Assembly: GCF_016820445.1 (NCBI RefSeq)
Contig: NZ_JADHDT010000005.1
Span: 285,591-349,590, forward strand
Direction: 5' to 3'
DNA length: 64,000 bases
DNA from: Sphingomonas beigongshangi
Lineage (GTDB): Bacteria > Pseudomonadota > Alphaproteobacteria > Sphingomonadales > Sphingomonadaceae
Below the pieces are notes generated by a model. It did not search any database. It saw nothing but the letters and a program-made list of their open reading frames with translations, and was not told the origin of the DNA. The position numbers and the translations under genes are program-made. This document shows, in pieces, positions 1-8,350 of this stretch; the first letter of the stretch is position 1, and the number at the start of each line of letters is the position of its first letter.

Positions 1-1
1 G

Positions 2-145
2 GTGACCGGACGGCCCGCGCTGCCGCGTGCCGCGGACGCGATCCTGTTGCCGCCGGACCTTGTCGCGCTGCCGGCCAAGCCCCTCTACGGCCGCGCGCCC
101 GATGCCAAACTGCCCGGCGGGATCACGCCGCCGGTCGCCGCGTGA
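2..145 (+). CDS. tsaB: TsaB C-terminus (partial)
   Basis: Only the last 47 codons are inside the window; the gene enters from the left edge. The tail contains PLYGRAPDAKLPGG, which matches the usual end of TsaB (YeaZ), the non-catalytic Kae1-like partner of TsaD in making threonylcarbamoyl-adenosine (t6A37) on tRNAs. The stop TGA at 143-145 shares its A with the ATG of the next gene, a rimI-like acetyltransferase. The tsaB-rimI order is common in proteobacteria and supports the call. Because no catalytic or dimer-interface part is visible, the identification rests on the tail motif and on context. Confidence 0.75.
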   Translation: MTGRPALPRAADAILLPPDLVALPAKPLYGRAPDAKLPGGITPPVAA

Positions 146-612
146 TGGCGACGCGAACGGTGACGTTGCGCACGGGCGACACGCGCGACGTCGCGACGGT
201 CGACGCGCTGATGACGGCGGCGTTCGATCCGCGGTTCGGAGAGGCGTGGACGCGCAGTCAGTGCCTCGGCGTGATGGCGATGCCCGGCGTGCGGCTGACC
301 ATCGCACAGATCGACGACGTGCCCGCCGGATTCGCGCTGGTCCGTACCGTGGCGGACGAGGCCGAACTGCTGCTGCTGGCGGTTGCGCCGCCCTATCGCC
401 GCCGCGGCGTGGCGGGGGCGTTGCTGCGCGCGGTCATCGCCGAGGCGGGCGGGGCGGGAATTGCGGACCTGCATCTCGAGGTGCGCGCCGGCAACGAAGC
501 CGTGCGGCTGTACGAGCAGAACGGCTTCGCCAAGGTGGGCGAACGCCGCGGCTATTATCGCGGGCGCAACGGCGAGACGTTCGACGCGCACACCTATCGC
601 CGCGCGCTCTAG
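145..612 (+). CDS. rimI: Ribosomal-protein-alanine N-acetyltransferase RimI
   Basis: A 155-residue single GNAT domain. The acetyl-CoA binding motif A is visible as VAPPYRRRGVAGALL (residues about 79-93), followed by LEVRAGNEAVRLYEQNGF, the typical RimI segment in which Asn and Tyr contact the substrate, and then GERRGYY. RimI acetylates the N-terminal alanine of ribosomal protein S18 and probably other proteins. I chose the ATG at 145 because it overlaps the tsaB stop as TGATG, giving translational coupling; a GTG one codon upstream is the alternative. It is the last gene of its unit: the next genes lie on the other strand. Confidence 0.85.
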   Translation: MATRTVTLRTGDTRDVATVDALMTAAFDPRFGEAWTRSQCLGVMAMPGVRLTIAQIDDVPAGFALVRTVADEAELLLLAVAPPYRRRGVAGALLRAVIAEAGGAGIADLHLEVRAGNEAVRLYEQNGFAKVGERRGYYRGRNGETFDAHTYRRAL

Positions 613-627
613 CGTCCGGCCCGGCGA

Positions 628-1962
628 TCAGCCCGAGATACGGGCCGTCGCCACCGCATTCTGGAACAGCGCGTCGAGCGCCGTGTAGATGTCCTGGTTG
701 GTCGTCACCTTGGTATAGAGGCCGGGCGATGCGCACGCCTTGAGCGCGGGTTCGACCTGGTAGAGATAGGGGGCGACGTTCGCCTGCGACCAGGGATTGT
801 TGGCGAGCGATTCCGGCAGATATTCGGTGTAGAGGACCGCGATGCGGATGCCGCGCGCCTTGATCATGTCGCACTTGGTCGTGTCGAAGGCGATTTCGGG
901 ACGGCCGCCGGGACGTTGCTCGTCGCGCATGCCGTCGGTGATGACGAACATCGTCGCCTGCGCCGGCGCGCCGTTCAGGCCGCTGCCCGGCGTCGGGATC
1001 ACCGTGTTGATGTTGTTGAACGCGTCGCTGCTCCCGGTGTCCTGGTCGTTCCATCCCACGTCGGTCTTCGCGCATGCCTGGGTCGGGCAGCCGTTGGACC
1101 AGTAGAGCGACGGCGTCAGGTTTGTGGTGACAGTCGAGGCGCCCTGCAGGCCGCGCGAATCGGCGATATCGTACAGCTTCTGGAAACCGCCGTCGCCGCG
1201 GAAGCTCGCGATTCCCATGCGATAGGTCGCGCCGTTCTTGCTGGACGTGCTGACCGCGTCCGAGACCAGCTTTGAAACCGCCGCGCCCTCGTCGTCGATG
1301 CGCAGCGTCAGGCCATAGGATTTGGCGACGCCGTAGAGGTCGGTCTGGTTGCCGTTGGCATCCGTGCCCTTGATGTCGTTCACCGAATGACAGGCGAACT
1401 GGCATTGGCTCGAATTGCTCGCCGCGATCTGCGCCAGCCCGGCCGTCGTCGTCGGCAGCGCCATCGAGCCGGAGACGTCGAGGAGCATGTAGAAATCGAT
1501 GTTCGGCGCGGTGGCGTTCGTCGTCTGCGAGGTGCCGCCGATCCGCAGCACGCCCATGCCGAGCAGCCGCGAGAAGAGGTTGTGCGACGTCGCGGTATAG
1601 GTCACCGTCGCGGTCCGCCGGCCGTTGGCATCGGTCGGCGCGGACGCGCTCAGCGAGGTGATCTGGATCTGGCTCGCGGTCAGCAGGGGCGCGGCCTGGG
1701 TGTTGAACATCGTCGTGGCGACATAGGCGGCGGTCGCGTCGTTCAGCGGCATCACGGGCTTGCTGACCGCCGACAGCGCCGCGGCATCGGCGATCGCATT
1801 GAGCTTCGTCTGCGCCTTCATCGCGCGCGCATAGTCGATGCCCATGCCGACCGCGAAGGACAGCGGGACCAGCGCGAAGGCGAAGATCATGAACGCCGCG
1901 CCCCGGCGGTCGGCGCGCAGGCGTGCGAAAAGCGGGCGCAGGAAGGTCATGCGGGTCAGCAT
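628..1962 (-). CDS. TadG-like pilus assembly protein with vWA domain
   Basis: About 444 residues. The N-terminus has a basic stretch (RADRRG) followed by one hydrophobic helix (AAFMIFAFALVPLSFAVGMG), the pattern of Tad pilin-like and TadG proteins. A von Willebrand A domain starts near residue 165 with the metal-ion-dependent adhesion motif DVSGSM and continues through FVITDGM. Several cysteine pairs (CQFAC, CPTQAC) suggest disulfides outside the inner membrane. It is the third gene of a coupled trio with two TadE-like genes; the ATG at 1962 overlaps the upstream stop, while an ATG at 1950 is also possible. Likely a minor component of a Flp/Tad pilus, although the ATPase and secretin genes are not in this window. 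Confidence 0.75.
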   Translation of the reverse strand: MLTRMTFLRPLFARLRADRRGAAFMIFAFALVPLSFAVGMGIDYARAMKAQTKLNAIADAAALSAVSKPVMPLNDATAAYVATTMFNTQAAPLLTASQIQITSLSASAPTDANGRRTATVTYTATSHNLFSRLLGMGVLRIGGTSQTTNATAPNIDFYMLLDVSGSMALPTTTAGLAQIAASNSSQCQFACHSVNDIKGTDANGNQTDLYGVAKSYGLTLRIDDEGAAVSKLVSDAVSTSSKNGATYRMGIASFRGDGGFQKLYDIADSRGLQGASTVTTNLTPSLYWSNGCPTQACAKTDVGWNDQDTGSSDAFNNINTVIPTPGSGLNGAPAQATMFVITDGMRDEQRPGGRPEIAFDTTKCDMIKARGIRIAVLYTEYLPESLANNPWSQANVAPYLYQVEPALKACASPGLYTKVTTNQDIYTALDALFQNAVATARISG

Positions 1963-2507
1963 CCCGTACAGTCGATCTTGTTGGAATTGCGCGGCAGCAT
2001 GTAGAGCGAATCGCCCAGCTTCAGCGGGCCGACGAAGCCGAAGTTCATCGGCGGCCGGTAGGCGTAGGTGACCTCGGCGAAGAGGAAATAGGCGCCGGGC
2101 ACGCGCATCGCGGCCGGGATGGTGACGACCTGTCCCGGCACCGCGGCCGCGACATTGTAGCCGCGGCTCCACTGCACCGTCGTGCGATAGTTGTTGTCGG
2201 TCGAGACCTCGGTGATGCGGATGCCCGCCGCGCCGGCCGCATAGGGCGCCAGCACCTGCGTCGAGGCGGCCAGGTTGCTGTCGAGGTCGCTGGCCGCGAC
2301 CGTCCCGCTGACGTTCTGCGCGACGAGGTCGGCGATCGCGCGCGTCGCAATCGTCACCTTTCGGTTGCAGGCGATCGCGTCCTCCACCTGCAGGCTGCCC
2401 AGCCACAGGACCAGAACGACCGGCAGGATGACCGCGAATTCGACCAGCACCGTCCCGCGTCGATCGCGACGCAGCCGCGCGGGACGTCGAGAGAACCGCA
2501 TCGGCAT
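1956..2507 (-). CDS. TadE-family minor pilin-like protein
   Basis: A 183-residue protein whose N-terminal region is LRRDRRGTVLVEFAVILPVV, the TadE signature: a basic stretch, G, then a hydrophobic helix with a conserved Glu about five residues in. The rest is a compact exported domain ending in a Cys-containing tail (KIDCTGC). The start ATG at 2507 shares its A with the TGA of the preceding TadE-like gene, so the two are translationally coupled. TadE-type proteins are prepilin-peptidase substrates needed for Flp pilus assembly. Which of the two copies corresponds to TadE and which to TadF cannot be decided here. Confidence 0.75.
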   Translation of the reverse strand: MPMRFSRRPARLRRDRRGTVLVEFAVILPVVLVLWLGSLQVEDAIACNRKVTIATRAIADLVAQNVSGTVAASDLDSNLAASTQVLAPYAAGAAGIRITEVSTDNNYRTTVQWSRGYNVAAAVPGQVVTIPAAMRVPGAYFLFAEVTYAYRPPMNFGFVGPLKLGDSLYMLPRNSNKIDCTGC

Positions 2508-3106
2508 CAGAAGTTTTCCGTCTTCGCGACCGACGTCGCGACGAGCAGCCGCCCCTGCCGCCCCCCGGCGAGGTTGCTGAAATTGAGGCCGAGCGGACCG
2601 GTCTGGATCGGCCAAAGGTACATCAGCCGCACCATCACGACCGATCCCTGGCTGCCGAGATCGTAGCGGAAGACGTTGGAGACGTTGCCGCTCGAATCGA
2701 ACGTCAGGGTCGGCACGTCGGTCGACATGCCGCTCCAGTTCGACGCGCTCGTCACCTCGACATACAGGTTCGGGCATTTGAGGAAGCGCGGAATGCGCGC
2801 GCAGGCCGCCTGGCGGAAGCGCTCGGCGAGCTGTTGCTGCGTCATGCCGGTCGCCTGTGCGTCGCTCGCCTGCGCCTTGCCGGTCACGACCGTGCGCGCG
2901 GCGGCCTCGACCGCCGTCTCGAGCCCCTGCTGCGCGAAGTAGATGAGGCTGGTCTGCAGGCTCGCGAGGATCAGCGCGATCAGCGGACCGGCGATCATCG
3001 CGAATTCGATCACCGACACGCCGCGCCGATCACCACCCAGCGCGCGCACCGTCACGCGCAGACGGCGAAACGTCGAAACAGGGCCAAGGGAGGAAGCACG
3101 CGCCAT
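2507..3106 (-). CDS. TadE-family minor pilin-like protein (first of trio)
   Basis: 199 residues, with a basic leader (RALGGDRRG), then VSVIEFAMIAGPLIALILAS, again the TadE helix with Glu close to the cleavage point. It carries two cysteines near the middle (ACARIPRFLKC) that could form a disulfide. It opens a three-gene coupled unit with the second TadE-like gene and the vWA protein. The long cytoplasmic lead before the helix is longer than usual, so a start slightly downstream is possible. No promoter was convincing in the 240 bases upstream. Confidence 0.72.
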   Translation of the reverse strand: MARASSLGPVSTFRRLRVTVRALGGDRRGVSVIEFAMIAGPLIALILASLQTSLIYFAQQGLETAVEAAARTVVTGKAQASDAQATGMTQQQLAERFRQAACARIPRFLKCPNLYVEVTSASNWSGMSTDVPTLTFDSSGNVSNVFRYDLGSQGSVVMVRLMYLWPIQTGPLGLNFSNLAGGRQGRLLVATSVAKTENF

Positions 3107-3271
3107 GGTCGTGCTCTGGCCGCAGCGGGACTAAGGTCTGCTTAAATTATGGGTCTATTTTTGCCCGATATGATTTTATTTTTCCATGCAGCGCAGGGGC
3201 TTGCAGCCTTGTCCTCATGAAACCCGTCGCTGCATTGGCCGCCGGTTCGGTGCCAATGCCGGTCGGCCGCC

Positions 3272-3317
3272 GTGCCGACCCGGCATTCACCCGGACATTG
3301 TCGCGCCGGGTCGGCAC
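3272..3317. repeat. 13-bp inverted repeat in a 240-base intergenic gap
   Basis: GTGCCGACCCGGC at 3272-3284 is repeated as its exact reverse complement at 3305-3317, with a 20-base spacer. It lies between the divergent TadE start (3106) and the acyl-CoA synthetase stop (3348). There is no T-run, so it does not look like a classical intrinsic terminator. The remainder of 3107-3347 holds nothing else that I recognise apart from the hairpin at 3324-3342. Confidence 0.6.
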
Positions 3318-3323
3318 CGCCCC

Positions 3324-3342
3324 GATCCAGCCTCGCCGGATC
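3324..3342 (-). terminator. Post-stop hairpin, same family as 29266-29284
   Basis: Read on the minus strand this is GATCCGGC-GAG-GCTGGATC, an 8-bp stem with one G-U wobble and a 3-base loop, starting 5 bases after the stop codon of the acyl-CoA synthetase. A near-identical hairpin follows the stop of the GNAT gene at 29290. No U-tract follows, so termination or 3'-end protection is inferred. Confidence 0.5.
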
Positions 3343-3347
3343 GCACC

Positions 3348-5138
3348 TCAGCCGCGATACAGCGCGTCGAGCCGATCCCCATAGGTGTGGCGGATGACGT
3401 GCCGGCGGATCTTCAGGCTGGGTGTAAGCTGCTCGTTCTCGATGGTGAAGCCTTCGTCGGCGAGGATGAAGCGGCGGACACGCTCGGTGACGGACAGATC
3501 CTTGTTCACCCGCTCGATGGCGTGGCCAATCGCCGTGCGATACTCGCTGTTCTCGTGCAGGCGCTTGAAGTTGCAGGCATCGCCGTTGGCGGCGCACCAT
3601 TCCTGCGTCCATTCGGGATCGGGCACGATCAGCGCGACCATATAGGGTTTGCGATCACCGTAGATCATTGCCTGCACGATCTCCGGCTGCAGCGTCAGCA
3701 TGCCCTCGATCTTCTGCGGCGCGACATTGTCGCCCTTGTCGTTGATGATCAGGTCCTTCTTGCGGTCGGTGATCTTGATGCGGCCGCCCGCGTCGAATTC
3801 GCCGATGTCGCCGGTGTGCAGCCAGCCGTCCTTCAGCACGCGGGCGGTCTCCGCCTCGTTGCGCCAATAGCCGTGCATGACGAGTTCGCCCCGCACCAGG
3901 ATCTCGCCATCCTCGGCGATCCGCACTTCGGTCTCGACCAGCGGCGGCCCGACCGTCTCCATCCGCAAGCCGGCGGAGGGCCGGTTGCACGAGATGACCG
4001 GCGCCGCCTCCGTCTGGCCATAGCCCTGCAGGAAGGTGAGGCCGAGGCTCTGGAAGAAGATGCCGATCTCCGGGTTGAGCGGCGCACCGCCCGACACCAT
4101 CGCCTTCAGCCGGCCGCCGAACTTCTTCGCGATCTTCGGCTTGAACAGCGTGTTGACCGCGAGCTGCGTCGGCCGGTCGATCAGGCGCAGCCTGCCCTCA
4201 TACTGCCGCGCGCCGATCGCCAGCGCCTGACCGAGCAGCTTCTGGCCCAGGCCGCCCTGTTTCTCGATCGCCTTGCTGATCCGGGTGCGGAGCACCTCGA
4301 ACAGGCGGGGCACGACGACCATGATCGTCGGTCGCACCTCCTCGATGTTGCTCGCCAGCTTGTCGAGCCCCTCCGCATAATAGATCTGCGCGCCGAGCCC
4401 GATCGGGAAATGCTGGCCGCCGGTATGCTCATAGGCGTGGCTGAGCGGCAGGAACGACAGGAACACCTCGTCGTCCCAGCCGAAATCCTCGGAGATGACG
4501 GTGCAGCAGCCGTTGACGTTGTGCAGGATCGCGCCGTGGTGCTGCATGACGCCGCGCGGGGCGCCGCCGGTGCCGCTGGTGTAGATGATGCAGGCAAGGT
4601 CGTCGCGCGCGAACGTCGCCTGGCCCGCGGCACGATCCGCGCTGGTCGGATGATCGGCGATCAGCTTGCGCCAGTCGTGGAAATCGATGCTGGCGGACGG
4701 CGCGCGCATCTCGTCGATGCCGATGACGATCTGCCCCTGGTTGGATCGCAGCACGGCGGGCAACAGCGTCTTGGCGAGCTTGTCGGTCGAGACGATGATC
4801 GCGCAGGCGCCCGAATCGGCAATGATATGGGCGTGATCGCGTTCGGTGTTGGTGATGTAGGTCGGCACGGTGACGCAGCCCGCCGCCATGATCGCGAGGT
4901 CGCTGATACACCATTCGGGCCGGTTCTCGCTGACCAGCATGACGCGGTCGCCCGGTTTGAGGCCGATCGCCTTGAGCCCGGCGGCGAGGCTGGCGACCTG
5001 TTCCGCCGCGTCGGACCAGCTGGTCGAAACCCAGCTGCCGCGCTGTTTCGCCCAGAGGAACGGGGCGTCGCCCTTCTCGCGCGCGCGCGCGAAGAACATC
5101 GCGACGAGATTGGGGAAATATTCCAGCTTGCGCATCAT
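3348..5138 (-). CDS. Long-chain acyl-CoA/acyl-ACP synthetase (AMP-forming)
   Basis: 596 residues of the ANL adenylate-forming superfamily, closest in layout to the FadD15/FAA1 group. The P-loop-like motif is IIYTSGTGGAPRGV (about residue 185), followed by GYGQTEAAPV (A5), DGWLHTGDIGEFD (A7/A8) and DRKKDLIINDKGDNVAP with the catalytic lysine region near the end. It activates a fatty acid with ATP and transfers it to CoA (or to an ACP). The start is ATGATG at 5138 with AGGAGA just upstream. Because a ceramide gene set lies about 10-20 kb away, it could serve as the acyl activating enzyme of that pathway, but the sequence alone does not show this. Confidence 0.85.
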   Translation of the reverse strand: MMRKLEYFPNLVAMFFARAREKGDAPFLWAKQRGSWVSTSWSDAAEQVASLAAGLKAIGLKPGDRVMLVSENRPEWCISDLAIMAAGCVTVPTYITNTERDHAHIIADSGACAIIVSTDKLAKTLLPAVLRSNQGQIVIGIDEMRAPSASIDFHDWRKLIADHPTSADRAAGQATFARDDLACIIYTSGTGGAPRGVMQHHGAILHNVNGCCTVISEDFGWDDEVFLSFLPLSHAYEHTGGQHFPIGLGAQIYYAEGLDKLASNIEEVRPTIMVVVPRLFEVLRTRISKAIEKQGGLGQKLLGQALAIGARQYEGRLRLIDRPTQLAVNTLFKPKIAKKFGGRLKAMVSGGAPLNPEIGIFFQSLGLTFLQGYGQTEAAPVISCNRPSAGLRMETVGPPLVETEVRIAEDGEILVRGELVMHGYWRNEAETARVLKDGWLHTGDIGEFDAGGRIKITDRKKDLIINDKGDNVAPQKIEGMLTLQPEIVQAMIYGDRKPYMVALIVPDPEWTQEWCAANGDACNFKRLHENSEYRTAIGHAIERVNKDLSVTERVRRFILADEGFTIENEQLTPSLKIRRHVIRHTYGDRLDALYRG

Positions 5139-5189
5139 GGCTCTCCTGACGCCGGGCGGCGCTGCATGGCGGCCGCCTGTGGCGGATAA

Positions 5190-6962
5190 CTATTCGGACG
5201 GGCGGTTGGCTGCGGCGCCGATCCTCGCCGGGCGCGTGACGGTGCCGTCCTCCGCGATCGCGACGCCCTCGCTGCGCGGATCGGCCGCGCCGACCCAGCG
5301 GCCGCCCTTCCACTCGATGGCATTCGCCTTGAGCCCCAGCGGCGCGATCTCCGTACGCTCGCCCAGCGCGGCGAGCGCCGGCTGCATCGCGGCGACTGCG
5401 GTGTCCGCCTCCAGCGTCGCGACCGGGCCGGGCGCATAGACGAGCCCGAGGCCGATCGCATCCTGCGCGGGGAGGTGCCAGTCGACGACGCCGACGATCG
5501 CCTTGGCGACCTGTGCGATGATGGTCGAGCCGCCGGCCGCGCCGACCGCGAGCCGCACCTTGCCGTCGGGGCCATAGACGATCGTCGGGGCCATCGACGA
5601 ACGCGGGCGCTTGCCACCCTCGACGCGGTTGGCGACGAGATAGCCGGTACCGTCCGCGCCCTTGGCGACGGGAACGATGTCGAAGTCGGTCAGCTGGTTG
5701 TTGAGGACGGCGCCGTCGAGCGCGAGGCCGCTGCCCCACGGTCCCTCGACGGTCGTCGTCACCTCGACGACGTTGCCGGCGCGATCGGCGACGGCGAGGT
5801 CGGTGGTACCCGCGACCTCGCTGACCGGCGCCTCGATCCGCGGCGGCGCGCCGGGCGGCGTTCCGGCGGAAACGCTCGGCATGGTCGCGGTGGGCGAGAT
5901 CAGCATGGAACGGCTGCGCAGATAGGCGGCGTCCAGCAGACCGGCGACGGGCACCTTCACGAAGTCCGGGTCGCCGACGTACATGTTGCGGTCGGCATAG
6001 GCGAGGCGGCTGCTTTCGGCGAACAGATGCCAGGCGGTCGGATTGTCCTTCCCCAGCCCGGTCATGTCGAAGCGCTCGAGCTGCTTCAGGATCATCAGCA
6101 CGGTGAGGCCGCCGGAGGACGAGGGCGCCATGCTGCACACGCGGTTCGCGCGATAGGCGATGCAGACGGGCGTGCGCGGCTTTGCATCGTAGCTGGCAAG
6201 GTCGCCCGTCGTCATCTTCGACGGATTGCGCGCCGCGCCGTTGACGGTGGCGACGAGCTTCTGCGCTTCCGGTCCGACGTAGAAACTGTCCGGGCCGCGT
6301 GCCGCCAGGCGCTGGAGCAGCGCGGCCTGGGCGGGATTCCTGACGAGATCGCCAACGGCATAGGCGCTGCCGTCCGGCCGGGTGACCAGCGCGCGGCTTT
6401 CCGGCGTCAGGTGCGCGCCATAAGAGGCCACGGCATTGACGTAGCGGGGGCTGGCCCGGAAGCCGTCGCGGGCGAGGCGGATCGCGGGTTCGAACAGCTT
6501 TGCCCAAGGCAGCTTGCCGCCGCTGCGATGGGCCAGCGCCATGCCGCGGATCGCGCCGGGTACGCCGACGCTGCGGCCACCCGGCACGGCATCTGCATGG
6601 CTGAGCGGCGTGCCGTCGGCGGCATAGAACCAGGTGGGGCCGGCGGCGGCGGGTGCGGTCTCCCGCGCGTCGATCGCGTCGATCCGGCCGGTGCGCGCGG
6701 CGTGGCGTACCCAATAGCTGCCCCCGCCGAGGCCCGAACTTTGCGGTTCGACGACGCCGAGCGCGAGCATCGTCGCGATCGCCGCGTCGGTGGCGGTGCC
6801 GCCCGCTTTCAGAATCTCCGCTCCCGCGGCGGCGGCGCGCGGATCGGCGGCGCTGACCATGCCCTGGGCGGTGGCGGCGGTCTTCGCGGGGGCGGGCTTG
6901 GCGGGGATGGGGGCCGGGAGCAGCGCGGCGGAGGCGGCGAGCACGGTCAGGAACGTCTTCAT
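5190..6962 (-). CDS. ggt: Gamma-glutamyltranspeptidase precursor
   Basis: About 590 residues with a Sec signal peptide (MKTFLTVLAASAALLPAP). The N-terminal nucleophile hydrolase is recognisable by GMVSAADPRAAAAGAEILKAGGTATDAA and LGLGGGSYW-type segments at the front, and by the autoprocessing site VAGTTDLAVAD, whose Thr (about residue 386) becomes the nucleophile of the small subunit. The oxyanion and substrate loop GGKRPRSSMAPTIV and the GAAGGSTI segment are present. It cleaves gamma-glutamyl bonds of glutathione in the periplasm. ATGs at 6968 and further upstream are alternative starts; I chose 6962 because the signal peptide is then compact. Confidence 0.88.
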   Translation of the reverse strand: MKTFLTVLAASAALLPAPIPAKPAPAKTAATAQGMVSAADPRAAAAGAEILKAGGTATDAAIATMLALGVVEPQSSGLGGGSYWVRHAARTGRIDAIDARETAPAAAGPTWFYAADGTPLSHADAVPGGRSVGVPGAIRGMALAHRSGGKLPWAKLFEPAIRLARDGFRASPRYVNAVASYGAHLTPESRALVTRPDGSAYAVGDLVRNPAQAALLQRLAARGPDSFYVGPEAQKLVATVNGAARNPSKMTTGDLASYDAKPRTPVCIAYRANRVCSMAPSSSGGLTVLMILKQLERFDMTGLGKDNPTAWHLFAESSRLAYADRNMYVGDPDFVKVPVAGLLDAAYLRSRSMLISPTATMPSVSAGTPPGAPPRIEAPVSEVAGTTDLAVADRAGNVVEVTTTVEGPWGSGLALDGAVLNNQLTDFDIVPVAKGADGTGYLVANRVEGGKRPRSSMAPTIVYGPDGKVRLAVGAAGGSTIIAQVAKAIVGVVDWHLPAQDAIGLGLVYAPGPVATLEADTAVAAMQPALAALGERTEIAPLGLKANAIEWKGGRWVGAADPRSEGVAIAEDGTVTRPARIGAAANRPSE

Positions 6963-7045
6963 CGGCATGAATCGTAGCGGCATGACGGGGGAGGGCAAGG
7001 GTCGAAGGCGCTGTGTCCGTCAGCCGCCGTCGCCGTCACCCTCGA

Positions 7046-7139
7046 CCGTCATCCCCGCGAAGGCGGGGATCCAGGTACGCCGTGGCTCATGATCCGCGGG
7101 ACCCGCGCGTCTGGATGCCCGCCTGCGCGGGCATGACGG
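7046..7139. repeat. REP-like palindromic pair in opposite orientation
   Basis: Two related palindromes sit between pyrD and ggt. The first, 7046-7073, carries TCATCCCCGCGAAGGCGGGGA followed by TCCA; the second, 7111-7139, carries the reverse-oriented form GGATGCCCGCCTGCGCGGGC followed by ATGA. Each has a GC-rich stem and a shared flank (GTCAT.../...ATGAC). This arrangement matches REP/BIME-type elements that are frequent in proteobacteria. They may stabilise or end the pyrD transcript. Confidence 0.7.
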
Positions 7140-7149
7140 CTGGGCTTGT

Positions 7150-8187
7150 TCAGACTCCCGTGCCAACCGCAGCCGTCACGCTGGCGAAGCCGTCCCGGGC
7201 GAGCAGTGCGTCGAGGTCGCGTAGCATGCGTGCGGGCAGCCCCGGCCCTTCGTAGACGAGGGCGCTGTACACCTGCACCAGGCTGGCGCCCGCGCGGATG
7301 CGGGCATAGGCCTCCGCGCCGCTGTCGATGCCGCCGGCCGCGATCAGCGGCAGCGCGGCGCCGGTCGCGCGGCGGAAGTCGGCGAGCCGCTGGCGGGCGA
7401 GCGGGGCGAGCGGCGCGCCGGAAAGGCCGCCCGTTTCTCCGCCATCGCGGGATGCGAGCGGCGGGCGGCTGATCGTCGTGTTGCCGATGATGATCGCGTC
7501 GATGCGATGGTCGATCGCCGCGCGCGCGACGCCGTCGATTCCGGTGGGGTCGAGATCGGGCGCGACCTTTAGGAAGAGCGGGGTCGCGCCGCGCGCCTCG
7601 GCGCAGGCGGCGAGCAGCTCCGCCAGCGCGGCGCCGTGCTGCAGGTCGCGCAGCCCGGGCGTGTTCGGGCTGGAGATGTTGATCGTGACATAATCCGCGA
7701 GCGGTGCGGCGGCGGTGACGCCCGCGACATAGTCGGCGACGCGGTCGCTTGCGTCCTTGTTGGCGCCCACGTTGATGCCGAGCAGGCCCTTGCCCTTTCG
7801 CTTCGCGGCGCGGGCATGTGCGAGCCCGGCGGCGAGGCCGTGATTGTTGAAGCCCATGCGGTTGATCACCGCGCGGTCCGCGGCGAGGCGGAACAGGCGC
7901 GGGCGCGGGTTGCCCGGCTGGGGCAGGGGGGTGAGCGTGCCGATCTCGACGCTGCCGAAGCCCAGCGCGAACAGGCCGTCGATCGCCTCGCCGTTCTTGT
8001 CGAGCCCGGCGGCGAGCCCGACCGGATTGGCGAAGGCGAGCCCCGCGACCGTGGTGGCGAGGCGGGGGCGGGTGTCCGCCCCGGTGCCGCCTGGCACCGC
8101 GCCACGCAGCCTGAGCGCGCGGATCGTCAGCGTATGCGCGGTCTCGGGATCGAGGGTGAACAGCAACGGGCGCGCGGCATAGGTCAT
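7150..8187 (-). CDS. pyrD: Dihydroorotate dehydrogenase (quinone), class 2
   Basis: 345 residues, the normal length for the membrane-associated quinone-dependent class. The FMN-barrel motifs are NPVGLAAGLDKNG (residues about 54-66), GFGSVEIGTLTPLPQPGNPRPRLFRL in full family form, INRMGFNNHG, NISSPNTPGLR with the catalytic Ser of class 2, and LIAAGGIDSG / GASLVQVYSALVYEGPGL binding the FMN phosphate. It oxidises dihydroorotate to orotate in pyrimidine synthesis. The start ATG is at 8187; its upstream region overlaps the promoter region of the divergent suf operon, only 160 bases away. Confidence 0.93.
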   Translation of the reverse strand: MTYAARPLLFTLDPETAHTLTIRALRLRGAVPGGTGADTRPRLATTVAGLAFANPVGLAAGLDKNGEAIDGLFALGFGSVEIGTLTPLPQPGNPRPRLFRLAADRAVINRMGFNNHGLAAGLAHARAAKRKGKGLLGINVGANKDASDRVADYVAGVTAAAPLADYVTINISSPNTPGLRDLQHGAALAELLAACAEARGATPLFLKVAPDLDPTGIDGVARAAIDHRIDAIIIGNTTISRPPLASRDGGETGGLSGAPLAPLARQRLADFRRATGAALPLIAAGGIDSGAEAYARIRAGASLVQVYSALVYEGPGLPARMLRDLDALLARDGFASVTAAVGTGV

Positions 8188-8267
8188 GCCCGCCGCCTTC
8201 GCATCGCGCGGGGGGCGGGTTCAAGGGGCGGCGGGAAATCCACTGACGCTGATCGGCTTTTCCGCGG

Positions 8268-8295
8268 TTGACGTCCGCCCGCGAAGGCCTATCTG
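8268..8295 (+). promoter_or_regulatory. Predicted sigma70 promoter of the suf operon
   Basis: TTGACG (8268-8273), a 16-base spacer, and TATCTG (8290-8295), about 55 bases before the rrf2 start. The position relative to the two palindromes at 8299-8337 places both over the predicted transcription start and leader. Confidence 0.55.
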
Positions 8296-8298
8296 CCC

Positions 8299-8337
8299 AA
8301 TCGGAACGATTTCGTCCGATTTGCGAAGCGTTCGCAA
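8299..8337 (+). promoter_or_regulatory. Two palindromic operator candidates in the suf leader
   Basis: AATCGGA-N9-TCCGATT at 8299-8321 and TTGCGAA-GCG-TTCGCAA at 8321-8337 are both perfect inverted repeats of 7-bp arms, abutting each other just after the predicted -10. They sit immediately before the gene for the Rrf2 regulator, so autoregulation of the suf operon is the obvious inference. The second palindrome could also shape the leader of the mRNA. Confidence 0.5.
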
Positions 8338-8350
8338 GTGGAAAGGAACC

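Noticed and set aside
3186..5189. 667-codon plus-strand open reading frame
   Set aside because: It is the mirror frame of the acyl-CoA synthetase; its sequence is Arg/Asp/His-rich without motifs, while the minus strand shows the full ANL motif series.
4429..6714. 761-codon minus-strand reading frame
   Set aside because: It spans two real genes (acyl-CoA synthetase and ggt) in another frame and is almost pure Arg-rich low-complexity sequence, as expected in high-GC DNA.
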